Of a DNA stretch of 31,229 nt, positions 30,027-31,229 are shown in pieces (position 1 is the stretch's first letter; each line of letters starts with the position of its first letter). The notes beneath the pieces are model-generated. The model saw nothing but the letters and a program-made list of their open reading frames with translations, ran no database searches and had not been told where the DNA came from. Made by a program: the position numbers and the translations under genes. This DNA comes from JBBILU01 sp037444775 (lineage in GTDB: Bacteria; Patescibacteriota; Gracilibacteria; BD1-5; UBA6164), in the NCBI GenBank assembly GCA_037444775.1, contig JBBILU010000015.1, forward strand, positions 1 to 31,229, given 5' to 3'.

Positions 30027-31223
30027 ATGTTTGAATTTAATTTAAAATCTAAAGATAATTATGCGAGAGCAGGAGAATTCTTAACTGAACATTGAAGTTT
30101 TGAAACTCCTGTTTTTATGCCTGTTTGAACAAAAACAACAGTAAAAGCTATAACAAAAGAAGATTTGGATTCTATGTGAGCTGAAATTATTCTTAATAAT
30201 ACTTATCATCTTTATTTGAGACCTTGAACTGAAGTTATAAAAAGTTTTTGATGAGTGCATAAGTTTCAAAATTACAATAAACCTATTTTGACAGATTCTT
30301 GATGATTTCAAGTTTTTTCTTTGTGAAGTTGAGCAAGACAAAAAAAAACTGCTTCACTTTCCCCTTTATTAAGGGGGACTAGGGGGGATTCCCACCTTGT
30401 GAAAGTTACAGAAGAATGAGTTCATTTTAGAAGTATAATTGATTGAAGTAAGCATTTTTTTGATCCTGAAAATGTTATGGATATTCAAAATGATTTATGA
30501 GCTGATATTATAATGGCTTTTGATGAGTGTTCTGCTTGAGATTCTAGTTATGATTATGCTAAAAAAGCAATGGAAAGAACTCATAGATGGGCAGAAAGAT
30601 GTGTAAAAAGATGGAAAGAAAACAATCAAAAAAGATCAGAAAATTGAGAATACTTACAAGCACTTTTTCCTATTGTTCAAGGAGTAATTTATGATGATTT
30701 GAGAAGAGAATCAGCTGAATTTATTTGAAAACTTGATTGTCCTTGAGTTGCAATTTGATGACTTTCTGTTTGAGAATCTAAAGAAGATATGTATAGAATT
30801 CTTGATATAATGAAAGAAGTTTTGCCTGAAAATAAGCCAAGATATTTGATGTGAGTTTGAGCACCAGAAGATTTAATTGAGGGAATTGCTAGATGAGTTG
30901 ATATGTTTGATTGTGTTTTCCCGACAAGGCTTTGAAGACATTGAACTGCTTTTTCTAGTTTCTGAAATGTTAAAATAAAAAATAAACAATATGAATTTGA
31001 TAAAAATCCTATTGATGAATTTTGTGATTGTAAGGTTTGTAAAAATTATTCAAGAGCATATTTGAGACATTTAACAGTAGAAAATGAAATTCTTTGAATG
31101 CATTTACTTAGTTATCATAATTTATACTTTTTAATAAATTTAGCTAAAAAGGCAAGAATGGCTATTTTAGATAATAATTTTGACAAATTTAAAAAAGATT
31201 TTCGGAAAAATTATAAAATTTAG
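30027..31223 (+). CDS. tgt: tRNA-guanine transglycosylase, with a repeat-derived in-frame insertion
   Basis: Tgt exchanges the wobble guanine of GUN-anticodon tRNAs for a queuine precursor. The 398-residue protein has NNTYHLYLRPG, ILTDSGGFQVFSLG (catalytic Asp D90), GVHFRSIIDGSKHFFDPE, MAFDECS, the GGLSVGESKEDMYRI loop, YLMGVGAPEDLIEGIARGVDMFDCVFPTRLGRHGTAF (nucleophile D295) and the zinc site C333-D-C335-K-V-C338 with a later His. Between FSLG and VTEEGVHF, residues ~110-123 (SLSPLLRGTRGDSH) come from a GC-rich palindromic repeat at 30358-30394; other Tgts have only a few residues here. The stop TAG is 6 nt before the window end. Family call secure. Confidence 0.95.
30358..30394. repeat. Palindromic repeat of a second type, in frame within tgt
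   Basis: The sequence tttcccctttattaaggggg followed by actaggggggattccca has stem cccctt/aagggg around a 4-nt loop, then an actaggggggatt arm. It resembles the recG-type repeats in architecture, not in exact sequence. It keeps the tgt frame. Confidence 0.75.
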
Positions 31224-31229
31224 TTATTT

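Noticed and set aside
1..31223. Massive pseudogenisation by premature stops
   Set aside because: All the apparent stops are UGA and disappear under code 25, giving full-length conserved proteins with normal lengths.

Overview
The window is a very AT-rich bacterial segment in which UGA is a sense codon for glycine (NCBI code 25). Read with the standard code almost every gene is broken. Read with UGA=Gly, long complete proteins appear, and UGA falls on invariant glycines: the HELGH of RseP, the GARQVGKT Walker A motifs, the GLGNPG of Pth and the DSGGFQ of Tgt. This code, with the small-genome style (overlapping genes, few intergenic gaps), points to Patescibacteria/CPR of the Gracilibacteria or Absconditabacteria (SR1) type. 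I cannot separate the two from this window. All annotations below use UGA=Gly; only TAA and TAG are stops.

Layout. (1) 1-1690: the 3' part of recG, interrupted in frame by a DUF559 (Vsr-like) endonuclease module flanked by GC-rich inverted palindromic repeats. (2) 1756-5130, plus strand: three glycosyltransferases. (3) 18168 down to 5134, minus strand: a surface-polysaccharide operon with flippase, rfbB, rfbA, rfbC, rfbD (dTDP-rhamnose), an FkbM methyltransferase, glf (UDP-galactofuranose), a second methyltransferase, a glycosyltransferase, two paralogous unknown proteins, an epimerase and a GT2 enzyme. The two blocks converge on a shared terminator at about 5136. (4) 18328-21845: a 1080-residue multispanning GT-C-like membrane protein and a small unknown protein. 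(5) 21866-31223: riboflavin kinase/FMN adenylyltransferase (domain order reversed), pth, two tandem DUF4143 ATPases, riboflavin synthase, histidyl-tRNA synthetase, rseP, an HD-domain hydrolase and tgt.

The most striking feature is that three nuclease-type domains sit in frame inside or at the end of metabolic or housekeeping genes within 16.6 kb. DUF559 is inside RecG, a PemK/MazF-like RNase is fused to the C-terminus of RmlB, and a NYN (PIN-like) RNase is fused to the C-terminus of RmlC. All three keep their recognisable catalytic residues, and no partner antitoxin gene is seen. The two fused rfb genes are also followed by the only long gaps (86 and 103 nt) in an operon whose other gaps are 48 nt or less, mostly 2-22 nt or overlaps. 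One of these gaps carries a degenerate copy of the palindromic repeat.

Related GC-rich palindromic repeats also lie in frame in a glycosyltransferase and probably in ribF, and a different repeat type lies in frame in tgt. Others lie between genes. Together this suggests a genome where repeats and small nuclease modules enter reading frames and are tolerated, comparable in principle to Rickettsia palindromic elements.
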